Source of the DNA: Acinetobacter baumannii
GTDB taxonomy: Bacteria > Pseudomonadota > Gammaproteobacteria > Pseudomonadales > Moraxellaceae
Direction: 5' to 3'
NCBI RefSeq assembly: GCF_016508585.1
Contig: NZ_JADVOP010000007.1
Coordinates: 83,064-147,063, forward strand
DNA: 64,000 nt
Shown here: piece after piece, positions 39,345 through 49,118 of the stretch
Position numbering within the stretch: the stretch's first letter is position 1
Layout of the letters: each line of letters starts with the position of its first letter
Notes under the pieces: model-generated
The model's database searches: none
Told to the model about the DNA's origin: nothing
The model's input: only the letters and a program-made list of their open reading frames with translations
Translations under genes and position numbers: made by a program

Positions 39345-42300
39345 GATGATCACTCGCTAAACCAAATTTTTTAAATAGATTAGGTAACAAAATCAGAGTC
39401 AATAAGGTACATGAGATCAATCCACCGATCACCACGATAGCAAGAGGGCGCTGAATCTCTGCCCCTGGACCTGTGGTAAATAGCAATGGAATCAGACCCA
39501 ATGCAGCAATACTTGCAGTCATCATCACTGGACGTAGACGACGCATTGCCCCTTCTCTTACCACTTCCTCAATCTCAATACCGCGGGCAATGAGCTGGTT
39601 AAAGTAGCCAATCATTACCAGACCATTGAGCACCGCGATCCCCATCAGCGCGATAAAGCCGACTGATGCAGGTACGGATAGATACTCACCCGTAATCGCC
39701 AAGGCCACCACACCACCAATCAAGGCAAATGGAATATTGGCAAACACCAATACCGCTTGGCGTACAGAACCCAATGTAGTGAATAACAAGAAGAAGATCA
39801 TGGTCAAGGCTGCAGGAATCACCAACATCAAGCGCGCTGCGGCACGTTGTTGGTTTTCAAACTGACCACCCCATTTCAAATTATACCCAGCAGGCAGTTT
39901 GACTTTTTCAGCCACTTTTTGTTTGGCTTCATCAACAAAGCCAACCAAGTCACGATCACGCACGTTAGAACGCACCACAGACATACGCGATGCATTTTCA
40001 CGGTCGATTTTCACTACACCTTCGGTTTTGACCATCTCAGCCAAAGACTGCATTGGAACTGCGGCAGAGTTTTCAACTGGTAATGCGATATTGGCCAAGT
40101 TAAAGCTGGATTGGCTTAAAGATGGATCACCTTTCATCATTAACGGTACAGGACGGCCTTGTTCAATGATCGAACCAATCTCTTTACCTTCAATCAATGT
40201 TTTCAGTTGCGCTTGAATGTTTTGGCTGTCGAGTTGATTACGCACGGCCATATCACGACGTACACGCAATTCTTGATATTGCACCCCAGAGTTTTCAAGG
40301 GTCATCACGTCTTGACTGCCTTCGATCCCCTGTAAAATGCCGGCAATTTGCTTAGATAATTCATTGAGTTTATCGAGGTCTGTACCAAATATTTTCACCG
40401 CTAAGTCACCACGTACCCCAGAGAGCATTTCTGACGTCCGCATTTCAATCGGTTGGCTAAAGGTTAAGTTCACGCCAGGGACATCACCCAAGACATGACG
40501 AATCTTCGCTAAGATCTGTTCCTTACTTTGACCATTCCACTGATCTTGCGGTTTAAGCACAATAAAGCTATCGGTTTCGTTAAGCCCCATCGGGTCCAGA
40601 CCGAGCTCATCCGAACCAGTCCGCGCCACGATACGCTTGACTTCAGGCACTTGTTTTAAGATACGTCGTTGAATATCCATATCCAGTGCAATCGAGTTTT
40701 GCAGACTAATCGAAGGGATTTTTTCTAGCTGTAAAATGGTATCGCCTTCATCCATGGTCGGCATAAACGATTTACCAATAAATGGGAAAATCAACACCGC
40801 CACCAACAAGGCCACACCAGCCATTGCATAGACTTTTTTCGGATTGGCCAAACTCGCATTTAAAACTTTGCTATAAGCCGCTTCAAGTTTACGCACGATA
40901 AATGGTGTGTGATGGGCTTGTGATTTGAGGAAGAACGAACACAACACAGGGATAATCGTTAAAGAGAAAAAGAGTGAACTCGACAGTGCAAAGACAATCG
41001 TCAACGCGACGGGTGAGAACAGCTTGCCTTCTAGACCTTCCAAAGTCATCAGTGGGATAAACACCAACATAATGATGATCATACCCGCAGTCACAGGTAC
41101 CGATACTTCACATACCGCACGATAAATTACATTCAGCGGTGGTAAAAATGACCGGTTTTTGGATTCATGTGCATCGGCCAGCTGCATCTCGATATTTTCA
41201 ACCACCACTACGGCAGCATCGACCAGCAAACCAATGGCAATGGTTAAACCACCGAGCGACATCAAGTTGGCACTTAAACCAAACTGACGCATCATCAAGA
41301 AAGTACTCAATGCTGATAGCGGTAAAATCGCTGCCACCACCAATGCAGAGCGTAAATTCCCCAAGAACAACAACAGTAAAATTAAGACTAAAACGATAGC
41401 TTCAAATAGTGTCTTACTCACGGTATGAATGGCACGGTTGACCAATTCACCACGGTCATAAAACGGCTCAATAGTGGTGCCTGCAGGTAAGGTTTTTTCG
41501 ATCTCTTGCAAGTGTTCACGCACATGTTGTACCACTTGACGCGCATTGGCACCTTTTAAGCTGAGTACAATGCCTTCAACCGCTTCACCTTGACCATTTT
41601 CAGTTACGGCACCATAACGGGTTAAAGCACCAGTATGTACTGTCGCAACGTCTTTGACTTGAACCAAAACACCTTGGTTGTTGGAAACAATAATATCACC
41701 CAACTCAGCCAAGTTACTGACACGACTATCACTACGAATCAGCAGTGATTCACCATTTTCATTGAGTCGACCAGCACCATCACTGGCGTTGTTAAGTTCA
41801 ATCGCTTGTTGCAGTCGATTGAGTGATAAACCACGTGCAGCTAAGGCTTCTAGGTTCGGTGTCACTTCAAACGTACGTACCAAACCACCCAAAGAGTTGA
41901 CATCAGCCACCCCTTCGATCTTACGTAACTGTGGACGAATCACGCGATCCAACAAGGTCCGTTTTTCCATGTCACTCAGTGAACCATGTAGGGTAAACAT
42001 AAATGACTCACCCAAAGGCGTGGTCATCGGCGCGATCCCACCCGAAGCACTGCTTGGCAATGCGGACATGACGCCACTTAAGCGTTCATTGACCTGTTGT
42101 CTGGCCCAATAAGGATCAGTGCCTTCGGCAAAGTCCAAAGTAATAATGGCAATGGCATATTTGGATTGCGAACGCAGTACGGTTTGATGCGGAATCCCCA
42201 ACATTTCTTGTTCGATTGGCACCACGATACGACTTTCCACTTCTTCGGGAGTCATACCTGGTGATTTCATCACGATCTGAACTTGAGTACTCGATACATC

Positions 42301-42420
42301 AGGAAAGGCATCGATCGGTAGCTTGGTAAAAGCCATGTAGCCAGCCACACTGATCGCCAGACCAATCAGCAAAATCAGGATGCGTTGGCCAAGTGAAAAT
42401 GCAATGATACGTTTCAACAT
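39337..42420 (-). CDS. czcA: Heavy-metal efflux RND transporter (CzcA family)
   Basis: A 1027-residue inner-membrane RND pump from ATG 42420; the extra 22 upstream codons overlap czcB and are not family-like. Twelve membrane helices and two large periplasmic loops are visible. The proton-relay motif on helix 4 reads AIGLLVDAAVVVVEN. The Ala in place of the first Asp differs from the DFG...DGA pattern of zinc-type CzcA. It exports divalent cations with CzcB and CzcC. The gene lies 10 bp downstream of czcB and ends in a reading-frame overlap with DUF3240. Confidence 0.9.
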   Translation of the reverse strand: MLKRIIAFSLGQRILILLIGLAISVAGYMAFTKLPIDAFPDVSSTQVQIVMKSPGMTPEEVESRIVVPIEQEMLGIPHQTVLRSQSKYAIAIITLDFAEGTDPYWARQQVNERLSGVMSALPSSASGGIAPMTTPLGESFMFTLHGSLSDMEKRTLLDRVIRPQLRKIEGVADVNSLGGLVRTFEVTPNLEALAARGLSLNRLQQAIELNNASDGAGRLNENGESLLIRSDSRVSNLAELGDIIVSNNQGVLVQVKDVATVHTGALTRYGAVTENGQGEAVEGIVLSLKGANARQVVQHVREHLQEIEKTLPAGTTIEPFYDRGELVNRAIHTVSKTLFEAIVLVLILLLLFLGNLRSALVVAAILPLSALSTFLMMRQFGLSANLMSLGGLTIAIGLLVDAAVVVVENIEMQLADAHESKNRSFLPPLNVIYRAVCEVSVPVTAGMIIIMLVFIPLMTLEGLEGKLFSPVALTIVFALSSSLFFSLTIIPVLCSFFLKSQAHHTPFIVRKLEAAYSKVLNASLANPKKVYAMAGVALLVAVLIFPFIGKSFMPTMDEGDTILQLEKIPSISLQNSIALDMDIQRRILKQVPEVKRIVARTGSDELGLDPMGLNETDSFIVLKPQDQWNGQSKEQILAKIRHVLGDVPGVNLTFSQPIEMRTSEMLSGVRGDLAVKIFGTDLDKLNELSKQIAGILQGIEGSQDVMTLENSGVQYQELRVRRDMAVRNQLDSQNIQAQLKTLIEGKEIGSIIEQGRPVPLMMKGDPSLSQSSFNLANIALPVENSAAVPMQSLAEMVKTEGVVKIDRENASRMSVVRSNVRDRDLVGFVDEAKQKVAEKVKLPAGYNLKWGGQFENQQRAAARLMLVIPAALTMIFFLLFTTLGSVRQAVLVFANIPFALIGGVVALAITGEYLSVPASVGFIALMGIAVLNGLVMIGYFNQLIARGIEIEEVVREGAMRRLRPVMMTASIAALGLIPLLFTTGPGAEIQRPLAIVVIGGLISCTLLTLILLPNLFKKFGLASDHHA

Positions 42421-42430
42421 GTGCTTGGCC

Positions 42431-43675
42431 TCAATGCGCTGCGGCTGCAGTATTGCTATTGACGGCAGGTGCTTGTTCTGTACCAAAGCCTGACCAAACG
42501 GCTTTTAGACGCTCAACACCACTGACAGCAATGCCCATACCTGGTTTTAAACCGGTTGAAGCGATATAACTGTGTTGTTGATTTTCACCCACAACATCCA
42601 CTGGCACTGCAGCATAACCATTTTGATTTTTCACAAAGACGATATGTTTGCCATCTTTTAAAGTCAGTGCCGCACTCGGTACAGTCCAAGCAGCCATCGC
42701 TGTTGAGTTATGGCTTTGCAGCTGTGCTTTAACAAACTGTTGTACATGCAGACAGCTATGATTGGCACTCATCTGTGCCACGACATTTTGAGTTTGCGTA
42801 TTGCCTGCCAATGCTGGCGCGATTTTTTGCACCTGACCAGTAATCTCACAGCCTTCTACTTTAACCGTATCGCCAATATGAATAAATTTACTGTCAGCTA
42901 AACTGGCTTGTAATAGCAGTTGCAAAGGTAAATCGCCATTGACCAACTGACCGAGTACCGCCCCTATTTCTACATATTGACCCGCAGAAACTTGTAGGCT
43001 TTCCACCTGACCACTGGCTGGGCTTTTTACAGAAACCACAGGGTTAAGACCATTAGCACTGCTGCCCCCCATAAACTGCAACATACGTTGTTTTGCACTT
43101 AAGTCGATGCTCAAACGTTGCACTTGGTTTTGTGCTTCTTGGACACGTTTTTCTGCAATGATGCCTTCAGCAAAGAGTTTTATTTCACGTGCTAAAGTTT
43201 GCTGTGCCAGTTGTTGCTGTGCACGAATTTGTAATATTTCATTTTGAGTTTGAATCAGGTCTGGACTACTTACAGTCAGTACATTGCTATTGCGTGCAAT
43301 GGCCGCCAAAGGTTGCACCAAAACTTGTTGTACTACCCCAGCAACTGGACTGGTCAACACCACTTTACTTTCAGGTGACCACTGCGCCAGACCTTGCAAA
43401 GACAAAGTCGTTTGAATATCAGTACTTGGCTGACCCAAACTTTGTAGTTGGATGCCGACTTGTTTAATTTGCTCTGGTGAGATCAAGATTTGATTACCCG
43501 AAGCATCACTTTTAATCGCTTCATTGGCTGCAGCATCGGTTTCCTTAACTTGTGCAGCTTCATTCTTGTTTGACAGTAAGCTACTACCTAACAAAATCGC
43601 AACGATAACCACGGCCAATGCGCCAATGGCGAATAATAGTTTTTTATTACCCAGTACACTTACTTGTTGACTCAC
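42431..43675 (-). CDS. czcB: Periplasmic membrane-fusion protein of the metal RND pump
   Basis: About 414 residues from GTG 43675, which has a GGGG element just upstream and gives the family's MSQQVSVLGNKKLLF start; a TTG at 43720 would add 15 residues. One N-terminal membrane anchor (about 12-32) is followed by a lipoyl/barrel-sandwich hybrid, a helical hairpin and a beta-barrel. It links CzcA to CzcC. It is the first gene of the efflux operon, transcribed from the 570-bp region to its right. Confidence 0.87.
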   Translation of the reverse strand: MSQQVSVLGNKKLLFAIGALAVVIVAILLGSSLLSNKNEAAQVKETDAAANEAIKSDASGNQILISPEQIKQVGIQLQSLGQPSTDIQTTLSLQGLAQWSPESKVVLTSPVAGVVQQVLVQPLAAIARNSNVLTVSSPDLIQTQNEILQIRAQQQLAQQTLAREIKLFAEGIIAEKRVQEAQNQVQRLSIDLSAKQRMLQFMGGSSANGLNPVVSVKSPASGQVESLQVSAGQYVEIGAVLGQLVNGDLPLQLLLQASLADSKFIHIGDTVKVEGCEITGQVQKIAPALAGNTQTQNVVAQMSANHSCLHVQQFVKAQLQSHNSTAMAAWTVPSAALTLKDGKHIVFVKNQNGYAAVPVDVVGENQQHSYIASTGLKPGMGIAVSGVERLKAVWSGFGTEQAPAVNSNTAAAAH

Positions 43676-44245
43676 TGACCCCACCCTCAAAGAGATTTTT
43701 CTATGCAAGGGTAAAACCAAGTTATTAAGATCCGATTAAGTTTGATCTTCAAATTTATTAGTTTTAATTAGAGTGTGTTGACATTTGCTGTACTAATTTT
43801 AATCTCAGATAAAAATCATTTTTAATAACAATAGTTTAGGAGTGATATTCCCAATAGAGCACTTGCAACAAAATATTTATTTTTATATAAAATTCATATA
43901 GTTACTGTTAAAATATCAAAACTCCTAATCCCATTAAGCTTTTTTATTAAAACTTGCTGACCTTCTTATTCATCCTGAATGATAGTATTTTGAGTACTGA
44001 TTGCACCCTCATCTCTGTCTCAACAGCTAATCAATTAAAAGATCAAAATAGAATACTATAAAAGACAGGAGATGTGATTAAGCTAAAAATTGATGTTAAC
44101 TCATAGCTAAAACATTGACAATTATCTGAGTGTTTTTGGACTTACAGGCGAAATATAATCCATACTTTAATGAGTATCGATCGCTAATTCTAAATATTTC
44201 AATACTTCATGATAAAATCAAAAAAATAAAGGAACAGTTGTTCCT
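43676..44245. other. Promoter side of the czc operon, otherwise no gene
   Basis: This 570-bp A+T-rich stretch must include the czc promoter near 43700. A TTGACA at 43778-43783 lies on the plus strand and has no gene downstream. A terminator hairpin (44219-44247) stands at the right end for the broken alpA gene. Confidence 0.5.
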
Positions 44246-44247
44246 TT
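44219..44247 (-). terminator. Terminator of the alpA-like gene
   Basis: AAAGGAAC (44228-44235) pairs with GTTCCTTT (44240-44247) with a 4-nt loop; on the minus strand it is followed by a T-rich run. Confidence 0.75.
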
Positions 44248-44475
44248 ACTCTCGGCTTGCCAACTCACTTTCAATCCACAGATGAATTTCATAAGCTGAC
44301 CAACCAATACGGTTTTGGGTGATTTGAACTTTCTTTGGAAAAGTGGGATCGTAATAAGGTGAAAATTCATCCATCATTTCATAATCGTCGAACGACCTAC
44401 ACCAACAATTTTTATGACTTCTTTGATACTAATAAGTTGATTCATTTGAAAAGTTTGTCCAACAAACGCATTCAT
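44246..44475 (-). pseudogene. alpA: AlpA-family regulator/excisionase, frameshifted
   Basis: The gene starts at ATG 44475 with AGGAG 7-8 nt upstream. The first reading frame runs MNAFVGQTFQMNQLISIKEV... through VGRSTIM and then hits a TGA. Inserting one T near 44381-44385 restores a second frame reading EMMDEFSPYYDPTF, then GWSAYEIHLWIESELASRE, and a TAA at 44246. The joined protein has the AlpA shape: RSTIY-type helix-turn-helix, then a W-S/R-x-x-E-I-x-x-W tail. AlpA proteins switch on excision of P4-like elements, so the loss probably weakens native excision control, unless it is a sequencing error. Confidence 0.75.
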
Positions 44476-44560
44476 GATGTTTACTCCTATCAATGATGCG
44501 AGCGTTACTGCTCAAATGATTGGGAGAACTGTAAAAATTTAACTTTGAACTACATGACAA

Positions 44561-45547
44561 TTAATTCACTGCCCTCACACTCCTCTGCAATCCTTTCTGT
44601 ATATCCTGTACAAAACCCTCAGCCTGATTCAGCTTAGGCTTTGCTTTGCTTCTCGCTGTGGTTACAGGCTGAGCTTGTTCTACTTCAGTCTCTTGATTTT
44701 CATCACTATAAAACTCCTCAACCAACTCTAAGCCCTCCTCATCATTCATCTCAAATCGCGCATTGGCAAAGCCTTGTCGTGCCATCTGGTCTAAAGCACT
44801 TTGGTTAAACCCACTCTGCTTACTTTGCTGATCAATCTCTTGCGCCATGTGAATAGCCTTTTGCAGATTTGTTCCATCCCGTAGTGTTAAATCCACGTAA
44901 TACACAGGCGTTCGATAACTTTGTGTGGTGGATTTGCCTCGAAGTGTGAGTTGTAGCGGTAAGCATGACAATAAACCATTCGATGCTGCATGGTAGTAAC
45001 TGAGTCGTGCTGCTAAAGTCCGAATACTATTAAAACCCGCCGTCCTAAAAATAAACGTACCTAGTTCATCACTTTCATCTAAATTGACATGCAATCGCCC
45101 AAAGGGCTTACAGTTACCTCCTTTTGCTAAAGGACATAGGTCAGGTGATGGGCATGGATGTTGTTCCACACCTTGATTAGTCAGTCGTTGACAGGTTTCA
45201 CCATTACCAATACACACAGGTCGTCCAGTCTGTCGGTCGAATAAAGTGTACTCTGCTCGTAGGTTCAGTTCAGGATCGTTAAAGATCATCCGTACTGGAA
45301 TAGCGCGGAGTTTGGGGGCTTGGCTTTGGTTTTGGCTTGCGTGTTGGTTGGGTTGTTGATTTTGTTGCTGTTTTGCTCGAAGCTGTTCATCAAGGGGATG
45401 TTTGACCCATCCGTCTTTATTTTGGATTTGGCTGGTAATGGTAAATTGATCATCTTTCTCAGGGAGTCGTTTTCCGTTCTTTTCGACAATCTTGCCTATA
45501 CTGATTCGTCCAAGTATTGGCGGTGTAATCGCTAAACCTTTGATCAT
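44561..45547 (-). CDS. Conserved island/ICE protein with Cys cluster, putative metal-binding
   Basis: A 328-residue protein. A cysteine cluster in the middle (CIGNGETC, then HPCPSPDLC, then GGNC) could bind zinc or an Fe-S cluster. The N-terminus begins MIKGLAITPPILGRISIGK and a Q-rich linker spans about 55-75. It occurs in element backbones, where it is often annotated as a hydrolase or metal-binding protein, and a gp3-like recombination directionality role is possible. I recognise the neighbourhood type, not the function. It is transcribed toward the alpA-like gene. Confidence 0.6.
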   Translation of the reverse strand: MIKGLAITPPILGRISIGKIVEKNGKRLPEKDDQFTITSQIQNKDGWVKHPLDEQLRAKQQQNQQPNQHASQNQSQAPKLRAIPVRMIFNDPELNLRAEYTLFDRQTGRPVCIGNGETCQRLTNQGVEQHPCPSPDLCPLAKGGNCKPFGRLHVNLDESDELGTFIFRTAGFNSIRTLAARLSYYHAASNGLLSCLPLQLTLRGKSTTQSYRTPVYYVDLTLRDGTNLQKAIHMAQEIDQQSKQSGFNQSALDQMARQGFANARFEMNDEEGLELVEEFYSDENQETEVEQAQPVTTARSKAKPKLNQAEGFVQDIQKGLQRSVRAVN

Positions 45548-45647
45548 GGTATATTCCTCATATTTATTTTTTTACAGAATTGCGTCCTATATGAACGAGA
45601 TACAGTTCCATAAATAAATAATTCAATTAAATAAATTTTTAGCAACG

Positions 45648-45701
45648 AAAACCGCGACCGTTTTGCTCTCTGCTTTTAAGTAGAGGGCGGGGAGCGGTTT
45701 T
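45648..45701. repeat. Large hairpin between the Cys-cluster gene and the YqaJ gene
   Basis: AAAACCGC (45648-45655) pairs with GCGGTTTT (45694-45701), and an inner CTCTGC/GTAGAG stem gives a second helix. It lies 51 bp after the YqaJ stop on the minus strand. It could act as a terminator for that gene, though its minus-strand T-run is weak. Confidence 0.55.
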
Positions 45702-45751
45702 TGTCATTTTGAGTTTTGCTGAAGATTTCTATTTCTTAGGCTAATTTTGTT

Positions 45752-46804
45752 TCAATCATCGTTGCTGTAGATATTGAAACGCCGTGAACCTTGTTTGTTG
45801 TGTGGAAATTGATTGAGATATTCAGGGTGTTGTTTCAGTAATGCCTTGCTATCTAAGCTGATAGAGTCCTTAGACTTTTTCCACGTCACCGAACCATTGG
45901 TGAATGTTGCTCGTTCTACATTTTGTATCTTGGCTTGTAGTTGATGTTTAAGCTGATCAAAGTTTTGTTGATGCTTTTCAATTTGGTTACGCGCTTGAAG
46001 CAATTGTTCAAACTGTTGATTGGCTTGTTCATCCTCGGACAAGTCAGTGGTACTGAGTGGGATATGCTCGGGATATAGTAGTTGTAGTGCTTTGCCTGCG
46101 GATTCACTGGCATCTGCATCAGGTGGGGTATCCTTTTCTACACATTCCCAGAAGTAACGTTCGGCATTGATGATATGTTGGATCACCGATTCTGAACGGG
46201 TCACTTTAAAGATTCGGGTTTCATGCCCACAGATCAGTACACAGATATGTGCTGCTTTCTTACCTGTCACCGCCAATTGGTGTTGGACTTGGCACAGCAC
46301 GTATAAAGGCACACCATCTCGCCAAAGTTTTGCGCCGTATTCCCCTGCGGTTTTGCATTCTAAGACTTGGACTTCATCACTTCCGACTACTGAGTAATCT
46401 AAGTTTGCCAACATAAAGTATTTGTCAGCTTCGGGATGTTGTAGAACAGCATTGATGCGACGGACTTTGTTGTTGGTGTGCATGCTGTAGTATTCAGCAA
46501 CTAGAGGTTCAAGACGTTTGCCCCAATATAGGGGTGCATGTCCTTCACTTTCATCTTCAATGTTTTGTTGGATGCGTCCTGTTTTGATCATCCAAAGTTC
46601 TAGCATCGACATATAGGGATTGAGTCCACACGCTGCTGCACAATCACTACTGCCTATACCTTGTCTTCGAACCTCTAGCCATTCTGCTTGGCTCATATGT
46701 TTTGTATTCACTAAGCGTTTGGCGGTAAAGAATTTCGGGGCAATAAAAGGTTGTGTAGCACGATTGAGATGTGGGGATGGGGTTAACGGGGTAATAGATT
46801 GCAT
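45752..46804 (-). CDS. YqaJ-family viral-type recombinase nuclease
   Basis: A 350-residue protein of the lambda-exonuclease-like YqaJ family. The N-terminal half has RRQGIGSSDCAAACGLNPY, the family's hallmark; the PD-(D/E)XK metal site is D in MLANLDYSV and E-x-K in LECKTAGE. A helical C-terminal segment (about 255-300) is coiled-coil-like. Such nucleases resect DNA ends for single-strand annealing. No annealing protein gene of the RecT type was recognised beside it. Confidence 0.82.
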   Translation of the reverse strand: MQSITPLTPSPHLNRATQPFIAPKFFTAKRLVNTKHMSQAEWLEVRRQGIGSSDCAAACGLNPYMSMLELWMIKTGRIQQNIEDESEGHAPLYWGKRLEPLVAEYYSMHTNNKVRRINAVLQHPEADKYFMLANLDYSVVGSDEVQVLECKTAGEYGAKLWRDGVPLYVLCQVQHQLAVTGKKAAHICVLICGHETRIFKVTRSESVIQHIINAERYFWECVEKDTPPDADASESAGKALQLLYPEHIPLSTTDLSEDEQANQQFEQLLQARNQIEKHQQNFDQLKHQLQAKIQNVERATFTNGSVTWKKSKDSISLDSKALLKQHPEYLNQFPHNKQGSRRFNIYSNDD

Positions 46805-46842
46805 ATAAGTATTCCTCTGGTATTTTTTTAAAATTTGGGCAT

Positions 46843-46872
46843 AAAAAAAGCTGTGTCCGTAGACACAGCTTT
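46843..46872 (-). terminator. Terminator after the DUF932 gene
   Basis: AAAGCTGTGTC (46847-46857) pairs with GACACAGCTTT (46862-46872); a 7-base run of A on the plus strand gives a T tract for minus-strand transcripts. Confidence 0.85.
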
Positions 46873-46935
46873 GATTTGCTTAATTAATTTAAAATATTAA
46901 AATGTGGTATTGAATCAGTTGGGCTACTTAGGCTA

Positions 46936-47997
46936 TTAAGCAATCATCCTTAATGCTTGTTCTAAACCACGTTGTTTCAAGCCTGCCCCTGCACCGAACC
47001 AAGCTGAATCAAGACGGTGATCTTGACTCATGGCACGACGTTCATGATCAGCAAACTCGGTGATGGAACACAGTAAGCCATAGGCTGTGTCTTTGGCTGA
47101 ACTGAGTTCTGCCCCTCTTCCATGTCCATTGAACATGGTCATGACTTTCGACATAGCTCGTCCATTCGGTTCAGCTTTGCTTGAGTCTGTTTTGGCTAGT
47201 TCAGTTTTAGTGGACTCAGTTTGATTCGCTACATTGCGATAAAACTGAATGATGCCTTCATCCTGTTCTGCTTGACTAAGATTGGTATTGTTAAATACAG
47301 CATCAAAGTAAGCAGCTGCTTCTTGTTGGGTCACTTTGCGTTGACTCAGTTGTTTCATTTCATAGCTGTGTTCATCCCATGCACGAATTGAAATGCCAAG
47401 CTGTTGTTTGATCTTATCTGCATCAAATTTGGTGCTATGTGGTACTTTGACTACGCCTGTACTACTGTTTTGTCCTTTCAGTGCAATAGCTAAAGTATTG
47501 TTACACACCACACGGATTGAAGTGAATTGTGCAGTGGTGGCGAGTGTACCATCACAAGCGGTGGCTAAGAGTATGTAGCCATTACTCACATCTTTGCCTT
47601 TGAGTGAGGAAGTTTGTCCTGTTCTCGCCAATGCCCAGAACTTCTTGCCACCTTTAAGAACGCCTGCGGTTTCCAATTCAAAACCTGATTGTTCAGTCAA
47701 ATCTCGATAGAACTCAAGAATCTGTTTGGGTTGAACTTCTTGGTAGCGTTGACTGACCACTGATAATGGTGCATGGGTGTCTGAGCGGTATAAAACCCGT
47801 TGCTCTTCATAGGGCATGATAATGCTTTGCCCACGTTCGTTTTGTGCCATATAGCTGACATCGGAGGATTCAATACGCCAATCCATGCCTGCTTGTTGTG
47901 CCCATACTTCAATCGGTTGGTTTTGAGAAAGTTGGTTGCCTAAGCCATGCCAAGGGGTTTGCCCAACGTATGCCATTTGTTCTATTAAATGTGCCAT
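46936..47997 (-). CDS. DUF932 phage/plasmid-like protein
   Basis: A 353-residue protein of the DUF932 (YfjQ-like) family, often linked to YqaJ nucleases in integrative elements. It shows the QTPWHGLG N-terminal motif, the LLATACDGTLATTAQFTSIRV core and a late GRGAELSSAKDTAYGLLCSITEF segment. No enzymatic residue can be named. It may bind DNA or assist recombination; this is inference from neighbours. Confidence 0.8.
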   Translation of the reverse strand: MAHLIEQMAYVGQTPWHGLGNQLSQNQPIEVWAQQAGMDWRIESSDVSYMAQNERGQSIIMPYEEQRVLYRSDTHAPLSVVSQRYQEVQPKQILEFYRDLTEQSGFELETAGVLKGGKKFWALARTGQTSSLKGKDVSNGYILLATACDGTLATTAQFTSIRVVCNNTLAIALKGQNSSTGVVKVPHSTKFDADKIKQQLGISIRAWDEHSYEMKQLSQRKVTQQEAAAYFDAVFNNTNLSQAEQDEGIIQFYRNVANQTESTKTELAKTDSSKAEPNGRAMSKVMTMFNGHGRGAELSSAKDTAYGLLCSITEFADHERRAMSQDHRLDSAWFGAGAGLKQRGLEQALRMIA

Positions 47998-48110
47998 ACT
48001 AAATTACTCCAATGAAATTGATTATTCACTTAGGTAATATGTATTTGAAATTATTTTGATTTTTTGTAATTATTATTCACAATTATACAATAAGACTATG
48101 GATTAACTTT

Positions 48111-49118
48111 ATGTTTACACTCATCGAATCAAGAGAAGAAATTAATAAAGCACAACAGGATTTAGAGCGTTCAATTCGCCGTGATTTTAAAAAAGAAATT
48201 AAAAAAAATATTGGCTATCCTGGTGGTACTGTATTTGATGCACAAGTGCAATCTGATGGAACTTATTGGTTCTGGTCAACAGATCATAATGGAAAGGATG
48301 TTCTTAATCCACGTCGTTTAAACTGGTTTGGTTTACTTAGTAATAGTTCAAGTCTAGATATTTCAGTAGAGATTAATACGGTATATAAAGGTCGTAATGA
48401 TAGAATTGCAGGCTTCTTTGCACGTGATAGTGAAACTGGTTCCGTCTATTTAATGCATTCAGGTCGCGTCGGTGGTGGAACGGAAGGCGTTGGTAAAGAA
48501 GCCTTTTTAGCATGGAGTAATCAGCAACCTATTGAAGTTTTAGATTCATTAGGTAATGTTAAAGAAGGAATCGTGGTTATGCCTGTTCAAGGTATAGCCG
48601 TTACTCAACCTGCTATCTTCTATATCAACAATATTGCAAATTTCAAACAAGCGGTACGTGATGGTGAATTAACATCACCAGAATTTCAAAAAAAGAAAAA
48701 AGAATTTTCTGATTTCTATTCAGAATCACATGGGCAACGCCAAGGAAAGCGTTCAGAAGAAATTGATTATATTTCAAGGCATGGAGAAATTGTCGATGCG
48801 GTTTATAAATGGCGGAGTGCAAATTCACTTCCAGATAAAAGCCATTTGGTGAAAAATTTGTATATTGATCTAGGGGTTGCCATTGATAATAACCTTGTTG
48901 AAGTATATGAAGTCAAAACAAACTCAAACCGTACTAATATATATACTGCTGTAGGTCAATTAATGGTTCATGGCGTATCCAATGAATGCCAAAGAACTCT
49001 TGTACTACCTTATGATCAAGAGTTGGCTCAAGATCTACAAGATACGTTAAAGCGACTCAATATTAAGTTGCTTACATTTAAGCTTAATAAAAAATCAACT
49101 ATCATTATTTCATCTTAA
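48111..49118 (+). CDS. Orphan PD-(D/E)XK-like nuclease, possible defence protein
   Basis: A 335-residue protein not in an operon and divergent from DUF932. The C-terminal quarter has YIDLGVAIDNN followed by VEVYEVK (Glu267-x-Lys269) and a downstream GQ pair (282-283), the order expected of a PD-(D/E)XK nuclease core. The N-terminal domain (WFWSTDHNG, then SGRVGGGTEGVGKEAFLAW) does not match any fold I know. It could be a restriction-like enzyme that recognises modified DNA or a host-protection gene; no methyltransferase partner lies next to it. Function uncertain. Confidence 0.5.
   Translation: MFTLIESREEINKAQQDLERSIRRDFKKEIKKNIGYPGGTVFDAQVQSDGTYWFWSTDHNGKDVLNPRRLNWFGLLSNSSSLDISVEINTVYKGRNDRIAGFFARDSETGSVYLMHSGRVGGGTEGVGKEAFLAWSNQQPIEVLDSLGNVKEGIVVMPVQGIAVTQPAIFYINNIANFKQAVRDGELTSPEFQKKKKEFSDFYSESHGQRQGKRSEEIDYISRHGEIVDAVYKWRSANSLPDKSHLVKNLYIDLGVAIDNNLVEVYEVKTNSNRTNIYTAVGQLMVHGVSNECQRTLVLPYDQELAQDLQDTLKRLNIKLLTFKLNKKSTIIISS

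Noticed and set aside
43778..43803. TTGACA with a TTAATC-like -10 on the plus strand, suggesting a promoter
   Set aside because: No plus-strand gene follows for several hundred bases; A+T-rich DNA gives such matches by chance.
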